Source: Sophora flavescens (taxonomy: Eukaryota; Streptophyta; Magnoliopsida; Fabales; Fabaceae). From it: a DNA stretch of 64,000 bases. The stretch covers positions 156,198,811-156,262,810 of the forward strand of contig CM061068.1 in NCBI GenBank assembly GCA_030762895.1, written 5' to 3'. The notes under the pieces were generated by a model. The model was not told the DNA's origin, made no database searches, and saw only the letters and a program-made list of their open reading frames with translations. Each line of letters starts with the position of its first letter. Position 1 is the stretch's first letter. The translations under genes and the position numbers were made by a program. Below are positions 44,495 to 56,021 of the stretch, piece by piece.

Positions 44495-45501
44495 CAAGTA
44501 ATGAAAGAAAGGAAAACAACAAACAAACATTCTATCCTGCCCACTACCGGATGTGCATGGCTCACACTAACTTTTTCATTCCTTTCAAACAATAGGATTT
44601 CCCACTTGCATTATAACACTTCACTCTTACCATCATACGACACAGCCAATAATTATCATGAACTAACATGTAATCAGATTAACACATGCTACAACAATTT
44701 CACTCAGAACAGTTGATTCTGTTTTTCACACTATCAGCAAATTCACTCTCATCACAAACATACATCTCTGATCTAAACTTGATAGAATTCTAACACAATT
44801 AAAACAACACAAGATTGCACACAACAAGAAGGCTTTTAAGGTTGTAATGGGGCTTAGGACAGGTAGGATTAAATTTTTGGGTAAGTAGCTAATACAAGGT
44901 AGAGAAAAGGGATGCTTTTCATTAACTTTCATCTCTCTAGGTGTTTCTACAATCCAAGCTTTTGTCATCACAGTTCATCCCTTTCCCTTTTAAGTTCCCC
45001 ACTTTTATTGTTTCAATTGTTTTTGTTGAGAACAAAGAACACTTCTTGTTACATTTTCACATTTTTCACTGTTCTTTGCTCTCATATTTTTTATTTTTTT
45101 ATTATGCTTTTTTTTCAATAAGAGAATGCAGCTTCACATTTTGTGTTCTTTGTTAGCTTGCTGCATCATCCTACAGTTTATTTTCCTATGTACAGGCTGT
45201 ACAACACCCCCAAACTTAGGATGGTGCTTGTCCTCAAGCCACCCCCAAACTAAAACTAAAAGCATAGTCAAAACAAGCATCCCTAAACTCTACCTATTCG
45301 GGTTTCTCTGTTTTTCCAGTTAAGGGCTTGTAATGAGCTAATGATTAGAACAAGGGGCTAAGGCTCAAAGAGTTAATACTAAAGATATGTACAAAAGGGT
45401 AGCAAATAGGCTCTAGTTAAAAATGAAAATCAAGAAAATGCCTCAAGCTAAAAGTGTATGCAATCAAGATGTGTTCAAATAAGCCAGAATCAGAGGAAGG
45501 G
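44495..45501 (-). other. E internal DNA between J and the K array
   Basis: Homologous to the internal stretch 57,270-57,720 (for example GGCTTTTAAGGTTGTAATGGGGCT near 44,832). At about 45,198-45,233 a second polypurine-tract-like flank (CACCCCCAAACTTAGG...GTCCTCAAG) occurs, suggesting the start of the U3 of a further related LTR to its left. No coding domain seen. It stops at the truncated end of the K array. Confidence 0.55.
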
Positions 45502-48500
45502 CAAATGGATTTCAATCCAAATTCAACATCCAAGTTGTCATCTCATGTGTTATGGCAATGATACATATACAAGGATGGCTGCCCACTTTTGGCTTGCCTT
45601 GTTCTCTCAATATTCCATAACCTACACCTAATAACTCACATAACTCACCAACTAAATGACACTAAAAACACTCACTAACTCCCACTTAACTCAGCCACCA
45701 TAACATGAGTTAATTAGCCTAAAAAACCCATCATAATGTAGCCACCAAAACATTCAACTCAGCCACAAAAATATGATGGTTACGCCCCCTCCTTTAAATG
45801 GCCTTAAAACTCACAAAAACCAACTTAACTCCGAAGAATAACTCAACCACATAAAGTTCATGCCACCCCCTCTTCATGACTCTTTATCACCCTAATTATG
45901 TGATGGTTACACTTGCTTCTCACATTAAAAGTGTAACCCCCCATAATTAATTCAATTTTATGCACAACTAATGAGGAGTTTCTTATAGCATGGAAGCCAA
46001 AGATTCCTCCTACTAAGCTCCCAAATTCGTGTACAACATGGACTTAAGTGGGCTTGACCCATTTGCAACACTTAGCAAATTTGGACACACACACATAACC
46101 CATTACACTTATTGAATTAAAATAAAACAACTAAATGGACTTATAACTAGAGCACGCCCTATTTGAACATGATCATGGGTCTTCTAGTTGAATGAGATAG
46201 GTCATCAATTTGGGCTCCATTCCATTTGGTCTCATTCTTGGGCTTGCTTCTATCAAAATAGCCACCATGTAATTAAGAGCTTGTTGGTCTTTCTTGTGTC
46301 TAACTCTTGTCATGGACTCACCAAGTCCTTGATTTGATTCTTGATCCATGGTCTTCATTGGGCTCATATCATTCTTGGTGGAAAGTTGACTTGAACCAAA
46401 TGGTAGGTTGCCTTGTTGATGATCCATTTAGTTGAATTTTAAAAAGTTACAAAACCAAGTCAGAATTGTGTTGTAACATAAAAGGAAGTAAGTATGAAAA
46501 TGGGTGAAGATTAGAGATGGTATGGCGCCACAAAACAAGAGTTTTGATAAGCCAAGTGAGGTTCACCACAAGAATCTTGGATTCTTGATAAGAACTAAGG
46601 TTGGCTTAACCAAGAACCAAAGAGAACAAAGTCTCACAAATGGATTTCAATCCAAATTCAACATCCAAGTTGTCATCTCATGTGTTATGGCAATGATACA
46701 TATACAAGGATGGCTGCCCACTTTTGGGTTGCCTTGTTCTCTCTATATTCCATAACCTACACCAAAGATTCCTCCTACTAAGCTCCCAAATTCATGTACA
46801 ACATGGTCTTAAGTGGGCTTGACCCATTTGCAACACTTAGCAAATTTGGACACACACACATAACCCATTACACTTGTTGAATTAAAATAAAACAACTAAA
46901 TGGACTTATAACTAGAGCACGCCCTATTTGAACATGATCATGGGTCTTCTAGTTGAATGAGATAGGTCATCAATTTGGGCTCCATTCCAATTGGTCTCAT
47001 TCTTGGGCTTGCTTCTATCAAAATAGCCACCATGTATTTAAGAGCTTGTTGGGCTTTCTTGTGTCTAACTCTTGTCATGGGCCCACCAAGTCCTTGACTT
47101 GCTTCTTGATCCATGGTCTTCATTGGGCTCATATCATTCTTGTTAGAAAGTTGACTTGAACCAAATGGTAGGTTGCCTTGTTGATGATATATTTGGTTGA
47201 ATTTTAACAAGTTACAAAACCAAGTCAGAATTGTATTGTAACATAAAAGGAAGAAAGTATGAAAATGGGTGAAGATTAGAGATGGTATGGCACCACAAAA
47301 CAAGAGTTTTGATAAGCCAAGTGAGGTTCGCCACAAGAATCTTGGATTCTTGATAAGAACTAAGGTTGGCTTAACCAAGAACCAAGAGAACAAAGTCTCA
47401 CAAATGGATTTCAATCCAAATTCAACGTCCAAGTTGTCATCTCATGTGTTATGGCAATGATACATATACAAGGATGGCTTCCCACTTTTGGGTTGCCTTG
47501 TTCTCTCAATATTCCATAACCTACACCTAATAACTCACATAACTCACAAAATAAATGACACTAAAAACACTCACAAACTCCCACTTAACTCAGCCACCAT
47601 AACATGAGTTAATTAGCCTAAAAACCCCATCATAATGTAGCCACCAAAACATTCAACTCAGCCACAAAAATATGATGGTTACGCCCCCTCCTTTAAATGG
47701 CCTTAAAACTCACAAAAACCAACTTAACTCCGAAGAATAACTCAACCACATAAAGTTCATGCCACCCCCTCTTCATGACTCTTTATCACCCTAATTATGT
47801 GGTAGTTACACTTGCTTCTCACATTAAAAGTGTAACCCCCCATAATTAATACATTTTTATGCACAACTAATGAGGATTTTCTTATAGCATGCAAGCCAAA
47901 GATTCCTCCTACTAAGCTCCCAAATTCGTGTACAACATGGTCTTAAGTGGGCTTGACCCATTTGCAACACTTAGCAAATTTGGACACACACACATAACCC
48001 ATTACACTTGTTGAATTAAAATAAAACAACTAAATGGACTTATAACTAGAGCACGCCCTATTTGAACATGATCATGGGTCTTCTAGTTGAATGAGATAGG
48101 TCATCAATTTGGGCTCCATTCCAATTGGTCTCATTCTTGGTCTTGCTTCTATCAAAATAGCCACCATGTATTTAAGAGCTTGTTGGGCTTTCTTGTGTCT
48201 AACTCTTGTCATGGGCCCACCAAGTCCTTGACTTGATTCTTGATCCATGGTCTTCATTGGGCTCATATCATTCTTGTTAGAAAGTTGACTTGAACCAAAT
48301 GGTAGGTTGCCTTGTTGATGATATATTTGGTTGAATTTTAACAAGTTACAAAACCAAGTCAGAATTGTGTTGTAACATAAAAGGAAGAAAGTATGAAAAT
48401 GGGTGAAGATCAGAGATGGTATGGCGCCACAAAACAAGAGTTTTGATAAGCCAAGTGAGGTTCGCCACAAGAATCTTGGATTCTTGATAAGAACTAAGGT

Positions 48501-49427
48501 TGGCTCAACCAAGAACCAAAGAGAACAAATTCTCACAAATGGATTTCAATCCAAATTCAACATCCAAGTTGTCATCTCATGTGTTATGGCAATGATACAT
48601 ATACAAGGATGGCTGCCCACTTTTGGGTTTCCTTGTTCTATCAATATTTCATAACCTACACCTAATAACTCACATAACTCACCAACTAAATGACACTAAA
48701 AACACTCACTAACTCCCACTTAACTCAGCCACCATAACATGAGTTAATTAGCCTAAAAAACCCATCATAATGTAGCCACCAAAACATTCAACTCAGCCAC
48801 AAAAATATGATAGTTACGCCCCCTCCTTTAAATGGCCTTAAAACTCACAAAAACCAACTTAACTCCCAAGAATAACTCAACCACATAAAGTTCATGCCAC
48901 CCCCTCTTCTTGACTCTTTATCACCCTAATTATGTGGTGGTTACATTTGCTTCTCACATTAAAAGTGTAACCCCCCATAATTAATACAATTTTATGCACA
49001 ACTAATGAGGAGTTTCTTATAGCATGCAAGCCAAAGATTCCTTCTACTAAGCTCCCAAATTCGTGTACAACATGGACATAAGTGGGCTTGACCCATTTGC
49101 AACACTTAGCAAATTTGGACACACACACATAACCCATTACACTTATTGAATTAAAATAAAACAACTAAATGGACTTATAACTAGAGCACGCCCTATTTGA
49201 ACATGATCATGGGTCTTCTAGTTGAATGAGATAGGTCATCAATTTGGGCTCCATTCCAATTGGTCTCATTCTTGGATTTGCTTCTATCAAAATAGCCACC
49301 TTGTAATTAAGGGCATGTTGGGCTTTCTTGTGTCTAACTCTTGTCATGGGCCCACCAAGTCCTTGATTTGATTCTTGATCCATGGTCTTCATTGGGCTCA
49401 TATCATTCTTGTTGGAAAGTTGACTTG
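45502..49427 (-). repeat. Tandem array of 1,134-bp pol-tail+LTR units
   Basis: Four units end at 46,394, 47,159, 48,293 and 49,427. Joints read GTTGACTTGAACCAAATGG at 46,387, 47,152 and 48,286. Units 3 and 4 are each 1,134 bp. Unit 2 is 765 bp because of a 369-bp internal deletion after CATAACCTACAC. Unit 1 lacks its first ~243 bp. Each unit carries, on the minus strand, a pol C-terminal tail (MSPMKTMDQE, GPMTRVRHKKAQ) followed by LTR-like sequence, and frames of up to 164 codons run across the joints. Confidence 0.85.
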
Positions 49428-49659
49428 CCCCCCCATGGCTCATATCATGCCCTCCTTCTTTTAGAAAATTCGTCCTCGAATTTATGACTTCAATCCCAAG
49501 CATGTTATCAAATCTTGTGTTAAGATATACATACTTTTGGGTAACCATGCAAGTTCCCAAACCATGGGGTACCTCCCTTGGGATAAAATCTCCAAATTTC
49601 TGCAAATGAGTTACAACACCACTAGGCAAAGAGAGATCATCAGAAGTATTAGCAACCAA
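49428..49659 (-). pseudogene. pol: K pol remnant: RT entry fused to pol C-terminus
   Basis: The open frame 49,659-49,207 begins with DDLSLPSGVVTHLQKFGDFI and REVPHGL, which resemble the segment just before RT in chromoviruses. It passes directly to KYVYLNTRF...INSRTNFLKEGGHDM, the usual end of pol, and continues into GPMTRVRHKKAQ in the first tandem unit. RT, RNase H and integrase are missing between residues about 37 and 40 of the frame. The identification rests on remembered family patterns, not a search. Confidence 0.6.
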
Positions 49660-49703
49660 ATAAAAATTCTTGCAATAAAATATGCATTAGGGCTGCCTTG
49701 AAA

Positions 49704-50219
49704 TCAAATCCCTCTTCTCCTCACTTTTTTTACCAAATAACTCTCGTTATGCACACTATTTTTCTTTTGCTCATCACTCTTCTTTTCACTCTCTTTTTCT
49801 TCTTCCTTTTGATCGTGACTTTTCTTTTCACTCTCTTTTTCTTTTGCCTCATTCTCTTGTTTTGCTTTCTCTCTCTCTTTATTCTCATTCTCTTTCTTGT
49901 TTGAGTCTTCCCCCAACTTCTTCACATGGTCTTCAAAACTTTCTATTTGTCTTTTCATTCTTTCCTCTTTTCTCAACCTTTTTTCACAGTCTTTATTCTC
50001 GCTTTCAATTTCTCTATCGCATCTCCCATATCTCCTTCCTCCATGCCTCATCCTTTTTATTTCTACTAGCTTGTCAAGAGTCACAGTGAACTTTTCCATG
50101 CTTCTTTGAAATCTTTCCATTTCAAGGAATAATGTTGACATGATATGTGATGGGAAGAAGAATTTTTTTTTATTGATTTTGGGCAGAGATGAACACAATA
50201 ACACAATAATTCCCTTCAA
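49704..50219 (-). CDS. K gag-like Lys/Glu-rich coiled-coil frame (171 codons)
   Basis: An open frame 111 bp after the primer site. Residues 27-60 (STLFLEMERFQRSMEKFTVTLDKL) look like a short gag N-terminus. Residues about 70-160 are almost all Lys, Glu, Asp, Gln and Asn (KEKESEKKS repeats), predicting a charged coiled coil. The end (SVHNESYLVKKVRRRGI) resembles the linker before RT in chromoviruses. The frame is probably a fusion of gag start and the pre-RT linker through internal deletion. Function as a protein is unproven. Confidence 0.45.
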   Translation of the reverse strand: MKGIIVLLCSSLPKINKKKFFFPSHIMSTLFLEMERFQRSMEKFTVTLDKLVEIKRMRHGGRRYGRCDREIESENKDCEKRLRKEERMKRQIESFEDHVKKLGEDSNKKENENKEREKAKQENEAKEKESEKKSHDQKEEEKESEKKSDEQKKNSVHNESYLVKKVRRRGI

Positions 50220-50329
50220 ACAGAAACAAGAAAATAATTTTTTTTGGTTTTGGGTTTTTCTGAGTAGAAAAGAAGAAATTAAAGGTAGAATTTGAAGAAC
50301 AAAAACTCAAAAATTCAACCGAAGCCTAA

Positions 50330-50341
50330 GCTCTGGTACCA
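50330..50341 (-). other. Primer-binding site of K
   Basis: The minus strand reads TGGTACCAGAGC, five bases after the LTR end CA at 50,347. It differs by one base from the initiator tRNA-Met type. Confidence 0.8.
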
Positions 50342-50346
50342 CTTGA

Positions 50347-50769
50347 TGACAACCAAATGGTAGGTTGCCTTGTTGATAATCTATTTGGTTGAATTTTAAC
50401 AAGTTACAAAACCAAGTCAGAATTGTGTTGTGACATAAAAGGGAGAAAGTATGAAAATGGGTGAAGATTAGAGATGGTATGGCGCCACAAAACAAGAGTT
50501 TTGATAAGCCAAGTGAGGTTCTCCACAAGAATCTTGGGTTCTTGATAAGAACTAAGGTTGGCTCAACCAAGAACCAAAGAGAACAAATTCTCACAAATGG
50601 ATTTCAATCCAAATTCAACATCCAAGTTGTCATCTCATGTGTTATGGCAATGATACATATACAAGGATGGCTTCCCACTTTTGGGTTGCCTTGTTCTCTC
50701 AATATTCCATAACCTACACCTAATAACTCACATAACTCACCAAATAAATGACACTAAAAACACTCACTA
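50347..50769 (-). repeat. 5' LTR of K, U5-side fragment
   Basis: The + strand begins TGACAACCAAATGG and matches the first ~420 bp of the tandem units. It stops at CACTCACTA, where F begins. The complete LTR start has been lost. Confidence 0.75.
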
Positions 50770-53700
50770 CCAACCCAGCCTCTGTGAATTATGTTGGAAA
50801 CAATAATAGGAGTAACAATGCTTATTCCAATACCTATAATTCAGGATGGAAACAGCACCCGAATTTCTCATATGCCACCCATAACACTCTGAACCCTTTT
50901 CCTGGATTTATTCCTCGTGAGAATAGGCAGCATCAACCACAACAACAACCTCAAGTTCTACAGAGGAACCCAGAGATGTTTGTGGAGGATGTGTTGAAAG
51001 CTTTCATGTGAGAAACTAAGGCATAATTGCAGAATAAAGGTGTTGCCATGAGGAATTTGGAAACTCAAATGGGACAATTAGCAAGTGCCATGAATCAAAG
51101 GCCAAGTGGTACTTTACCTGCAACCACTGAAACCCCAAAACCCTCAAGTTCAGGTGCTAATGAATAATGCAAAGTCATTCATTTTAGGAGTGGCAAGGAT
51201 GTGGAGGTTGCTGAGAAAAAGAAGAAACCTGAAGTGAAGAAAGCTGAACCTGAAGCTGTGGTGATAGAGGAAGAATCTGTGATAGAGGAACCTACTGAAG
51301 AGATACCAATTGCTGCAGCATCTAAACTCGTGCCTCAGCTGATTCCAGAGAGACCTCCCCCTCCTTTTCCTCAGAGGTTGAGGAAGGTTCACCAAGAGAA
51401 ACAATTCAATAAATTCCTAGAAATGTTGAAGCAACTTCATATCAACATCCCTTTAGTTGAGGCATTACAACGAATGCGAAATCACACAATGTTCATAAAT
51501 GATGTGTTGACAAAGAAGAGAAAGTTAGGGGAATTTGAAATAGTAGCCATGACTGAAGAATGCAGTATGATGCTGCAGAACAAAATGCCCCCTAAGCTGA
51601 AGGATCTTCGAAGCTTTACCATACCCTGCTCCATTGGAGATACTTACAGTGGTTGTGCACTCTGTGGCCTAGGGGCAAGCATCAATCTTATGCCTATGTC
51701 CATTTTCAGAAAGTTGGGCATTGGTGAAGCTTGCCCTACCTCTGTCACTCTTCAATTGGCAGATAGATCTATTGCTTACCCTGAAGGAAAAATTGAAGAT
51801 GTCTTGATCGGGGTTGACAAGTTTGTTTTCCCAGTAGACTTCATCATCCTAGACTTTGAAGCTGACAGAGAAGTCCCAATTATTCTTGGTAGGCCTTTTC
51901 TAGCAACCGGGATGACTTTGATTGATGTCCAGAAAGGAGAATTGACAATGAGGGTTAATGATAAGTGTAACACCCTTCTCGAGCGCTACATTGTCTGTGA
52001 CATTTCTATTTTATAAGACCGAGTAAAGCTGAAAATAATTCTTTTACCAAAAATACGGGTTTACTTTTTTTTTTTTTTGCTTTTCTATTTCTCAAATAAT
52101 ACCATACATACTTTTTAACAAATAACATCCATTCATATATAAATATTTTACAAATACCCAAGTACCAACAGTCATACATATTCAGAAAAAGGCGGAAATA
52201 ACAACGCCCGTAAAACAACAACTTACTGGAAATATGTTTATAGTAATACATAGACACGAGACTGGCCAAACACAAAATACTGACAAAATGTTCATTATAC
52301 TAAATCCATAGACACGAGACTGGCCAAACACAAAATACCGACAAAATGTCCATTATACTAAAGCCCTCGAGACTGTGTCCATGTCTCCAAGTACTCTCAA
52401 ACTCCAGCAGAATGTGATGGAGAAACAATGTTGTCGTCATCTTCGTCCAACGTAAGATAGAAAATAGCAAACAAGAAAATATAGAAATGAGGTGACATTT
52501 CCGTTCATCTTACACTTAACGCAGACATGCAGTGGTACAACACATAGGTACGTACAAATATCAACAAACAGTTAATAATAATGTTTCACAACAACATAAT
52601 CACAGGGCACCGTGTTCCCTAGATAAGAGACATCTAAGACTCGAGGAATGACCTCTGATTCCCTGTACCATGGTTTTAACAAACAGTCGGAGAGAGTGGT
52701 TCGGAGGATTGTTCCGGAGTCCACCAGCATTGGGTTATAAAATGCGTCAATAGTCATCATGGTGCACATAGGATTTTTCGGGAACCTCCTTCACTACCAG
52801 AAAAACATAGTGTCTAGTAAAGTATGTTGGTGTATTGCAAGATCACCATGCCACAGAAGAGCAACCAACTGGGTCTATATAAGTATTTCATACCCTGACA
52901 CCCCCAAGCATCAATAGATCGTCACTACGAAATTCGCACCCGCATTAAAGTGTTAGCTTAATCTCCTAGGCACAACGGCTTTACAGAACATAGTTTCACT
53001 ATGTGTTTAGGCAAACTTTGCCGGAAATGCGTTCTTCTCGTCCATCCAACGGATGACATCGTGAGTCCTTCGGAATTCTTTCAGCGTATTGTAACAGATG
53101 CTAGATGTTCTTAAGTCCGAATCTCCAGTACTTAATCATCAAGATAAAGTTCTCAAGTAACCTTTTATCTTTGTGCAAAGTTTTCTTAAAATACTTATTT
53201 ACAAATACTAGCACACTATGAGATTGGAACATAGGTCCAATTATTTATTTCTCTGTACTTTTCTAGATGAGCCTTTTTCTTTGACTTTCAATAAAACAAA
53301 TCATTATGAGTCCATTAAATTTTATGGAATATGGATAATGAATTATCCATACTTTATGACATAAGGTCGTGTTCTACCCTATGTCATAAATTATTATGTT
53401 CGTATTTTCATTAAGTCATTCTTGACTTAGGTTTTTACATTTTACAGTAAAATCTTGTATTTGAAGACTAAATTCCTTTTGGCTTAAAACCCAAACTTTT
53501 AGACAAAACCAAATCCATTTTCAAGAGTAACTTCCCTCAAAGATACGTAGGTATCAATTTCTCCTAAACATTTATTTAAAAATCCTTAAAAACGTTTAAC
53601 AACGGTTTATTTTGTTTTTTACTGAATTTAGGCCCAAAAGCCATATATTTGAAAACATAGTTCTTCACCTCAAATGTATTACTCTCCTAGGTTATATTAC

Positions 53701-56021
53701 TCATATGAAAATGTTGAATCACTGATTTTCCATCAAAATCTCCATTTATGCAAAATTTCTAAGAATTTGACCGAACGTTAATTTTGTAAATCGCGTAAAT
53801 CATTTTTCAACGATTTTATACTCTAATAGTCCAAAAATCATTTTGGAGTTTTAGAACAGTTTGATAGGCATGAAAAACAGTTTCTAACTGTCCAATTACA
53901 AAATTTTTGAAAATTGCATTTTAGTCCCTAAACTTTCATTAATTACAAAAAGGTCCTTATTCACTTAAAACTTTATAACTTTTTATTTATAACTTCAAAT
54001 CACACCAAAACAACTTCTTTAAAAATATTTTTCAGTTGCCCTCAAATTTCCATAAATTACATTTCTGCCCCAAATATTTTACAATAATTGCAAAAAGGTC
54101 CCTTTTTACAAAAAAGCTTATAACTTTTTATGTATTAATCCACTTAATACCAAACCAATTTCTATGGTTTTGTCTCATCAAGGACTACAATATTAACACA
54201 CAGGAACATGAATTTCAGTGCAGCCACTGAAATTCTCATAAATTGCATTTTAGTCCCTAAAGACTCATTAATTCATAACTTTCAATATACACATCCAAAT
54301 CAATCCAAACCAATTTCTATATTCTTATATATTCATTTACTTCTCATAAAAATTATTCAAATAATTTAACACATCATATAACCCCTTAAACCAGTCATGG
54401 CCGAATGACCTTAAATTATTCATGTTAAGCATCTTTGTTTAACCAAACAATCAACAATGATCAAGGTCTTAATTAAAGATCAACAACACCAAAACCACAT
54501 ATTTTTCAACCAACATATATCAAACCAAATCCTCCAAGAGGATCATACGCATACGCAAATAAATATACAAATTTATACTTAGGAATTACAAGACCACTTA
54601 AACACTAATAAACCATCTACATATCTACCCTAAGGTAGGATGATGGTAATCTCCCCCATACCTTTGGTGATCACTTGAAACTCAAGCAAGAAGAGGATGA
54701 TGTTCACCTAGAGCTCAAGGTTTGAACCAACAAAACCTACCCATGAATCATCAACAAGAAAACAAGTTAAAAATGAAAGAAAACCATAAAACCCACTTGA
54801 GAGTTAGGTTCGACCTGGTGAATAAAAATAGGCTAGATATCTCTAAATTTTTCAAGATCTTAGATAATGAAAATAGAAATCACGTGAAGATCATAGAAAT
54901 TGGAATCACTTTAAAATGATTTTTCTATGATTTTCTAGAGATTTTTGAAGTTCTAGATCTAAGAATTTGAAATTTATGAAAACTTGAATACAAAGAAAAG
55001 TTGTGAAGGAAAAGGAAGGTATGATCATGAATCACAAGAATCTACCTTTAGAATTTGAAGAAATGATCAAAATCTACTGCTTCCTTTGAAAATTTAAGAT
55101 GAAGAACTAAGTATTTTGTGTGAAAGTGTAAGAACATGAGCCAAAATGGAGGAGATGAAGTGAAAATGGACTTTTAAGGGGGTGATGGCCGTGAGTTTTC
55201 TAGGACAAAAGGGTAAAATGTTTTCATGGCACACTTGAAGTTACATTGAAGGATTAAGGGTATTATGGACATTACACACTTAAGTCATCATTACATGCAT
55301 TTAATGCATGATGACTAACCCCTATGACTCACCCCCATGAGTCATCACAAATGACTCATTGTACTCATCCGTCCGGCGCCGGGTTTTGTCTCTTCACATC
55401 CGTCATTGATTCCCTCGATCCCCGATCGTCGAGTATTCGCCCGAATAACGTAAAATAACCTATTTATTTTGAAAATTTTCAAAATAACCACTATGGTTGG
55501 AAATAAAATTAAACTTTAAACGGTTTCGTTCTCGAGTCAAAATTAGGTTTTCTGCTCAGTAAAATCTTACTGTCAGTGAAAGCATGAGATAGGGTTTAAA
55601 TCGAGTTTTAAACCTAAATTTTCTTTGTAAGCTTCTACCATAAGGTAGAGTATAATTATGATTTTATTTTATTAAAAATCATTTTCTAGATATAATATAA
55701 AAATTACAAACAATTAAAATTCTACCGATAATTGAAAAACAGTAAAACGGTAAAAACCGTGAACACAGGGTGTTACAATAAGCAGGTCACATTTAATGTC
55801 TTCATTGCCTTGAAACATCTAGATGAAGGGATGGAAGAATGCTCCTTCATTCAGACCTTTGATGAACTGGTGCAACAACAATTTTGGAAAAATCAAGCTT
55901 GATATGGAAATGTTGCATCGTCAGTAGAGGCAGACAATTCATCTGATGAAGAAGTACTAGTAGAACTTTTGGATAGCAAGCCAGCTCAACATATGTGGCC
56001 CAGAAAATATGAACAAAAACT
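50770..56021 (+). pseudogene. gag-pol: F: Athila-like gag-protease fragment, split by solo LTR-A
   Basis: Two exonic pieces, 50,770-51,965 and 55,783-56,021, read in the same frame once the inserted LTR and one ATAAG are removed. Order: NNRSNN..SGWKQHPNFSYA (gag C-terminal part), NLETQMGQLASAMNQRP, a RSGK motif, a Lys/Glu/Pro-rich stretch, then the aspartic protease with LGASINLMP and ILGRPFLATG. The catalytic Asp is Gly (GGC, about 51,668), so the protease is dead independently of the LTR. TMRVNDK / QVTFNVF flank the insertion. Stops lie at about 51,009, 51,024 and 51,166. Both outer ends are truncated. Confidence 0.87.
51966..55777 (-). mobile_element. Solo LTR-A, complete (3,812 bp), inserted in F protease
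   Basis: Bounded by the perfect 5-bp duplication ATAAG (51,961-51,965 and 55,778-55,782), with + strand ends TGTAACACCC and GGGTGTTACA. It is the reverse complement of the 5' LTR of element A and gives the full length of that LTR, including the ~33 bp beyond the window's left edge. There is no internal region, so it arose by LTR-LTR recombination. A short block (CATAGACACGAGACTGGCCAAACACAAAATA) is duplicated near 52,255-52,340. Confidence 0.93.

Larger units (their letters stand above)
45502..50769 (-). mobile_element. K: tandemly amplified, internally deleted chromovirus-like element
   Basis: On the minus strand: a partial 5' LTR (50,769 to 50,347), a primer site, a Lys/Glu-rich gag-like frame, a short RT-entry plus pol-tail frame, then three to four direct repeats of a unit made of the pol tail plus LTR-like DNA (49,427 down to 45,502). 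Both outer ends are truncated and no target duplication is found. The retained pol pieces match the beginning (LSLPSGVV..LQKFGDF) and the end (SRTNFLKEGG..GPMTR) of chromoviral pol, so most of protease, RT and integrase has been deleted. Confidence 0.7.

Noticed and set aside
49428..49441. GGGGGGG run taken as the polypurine tract of K
   Set aside because: On the minus strand it is within the pol-tail frame (codons for His-Gly-Gly), and the tandem units start a few bases from it, so it is coding DNA.
49698..50109. Plus-strand Phe/Leu/Ser-rich frames
   Set aside because: They are the antisense of the Lys/Glu-rich minus-strand frame of K.
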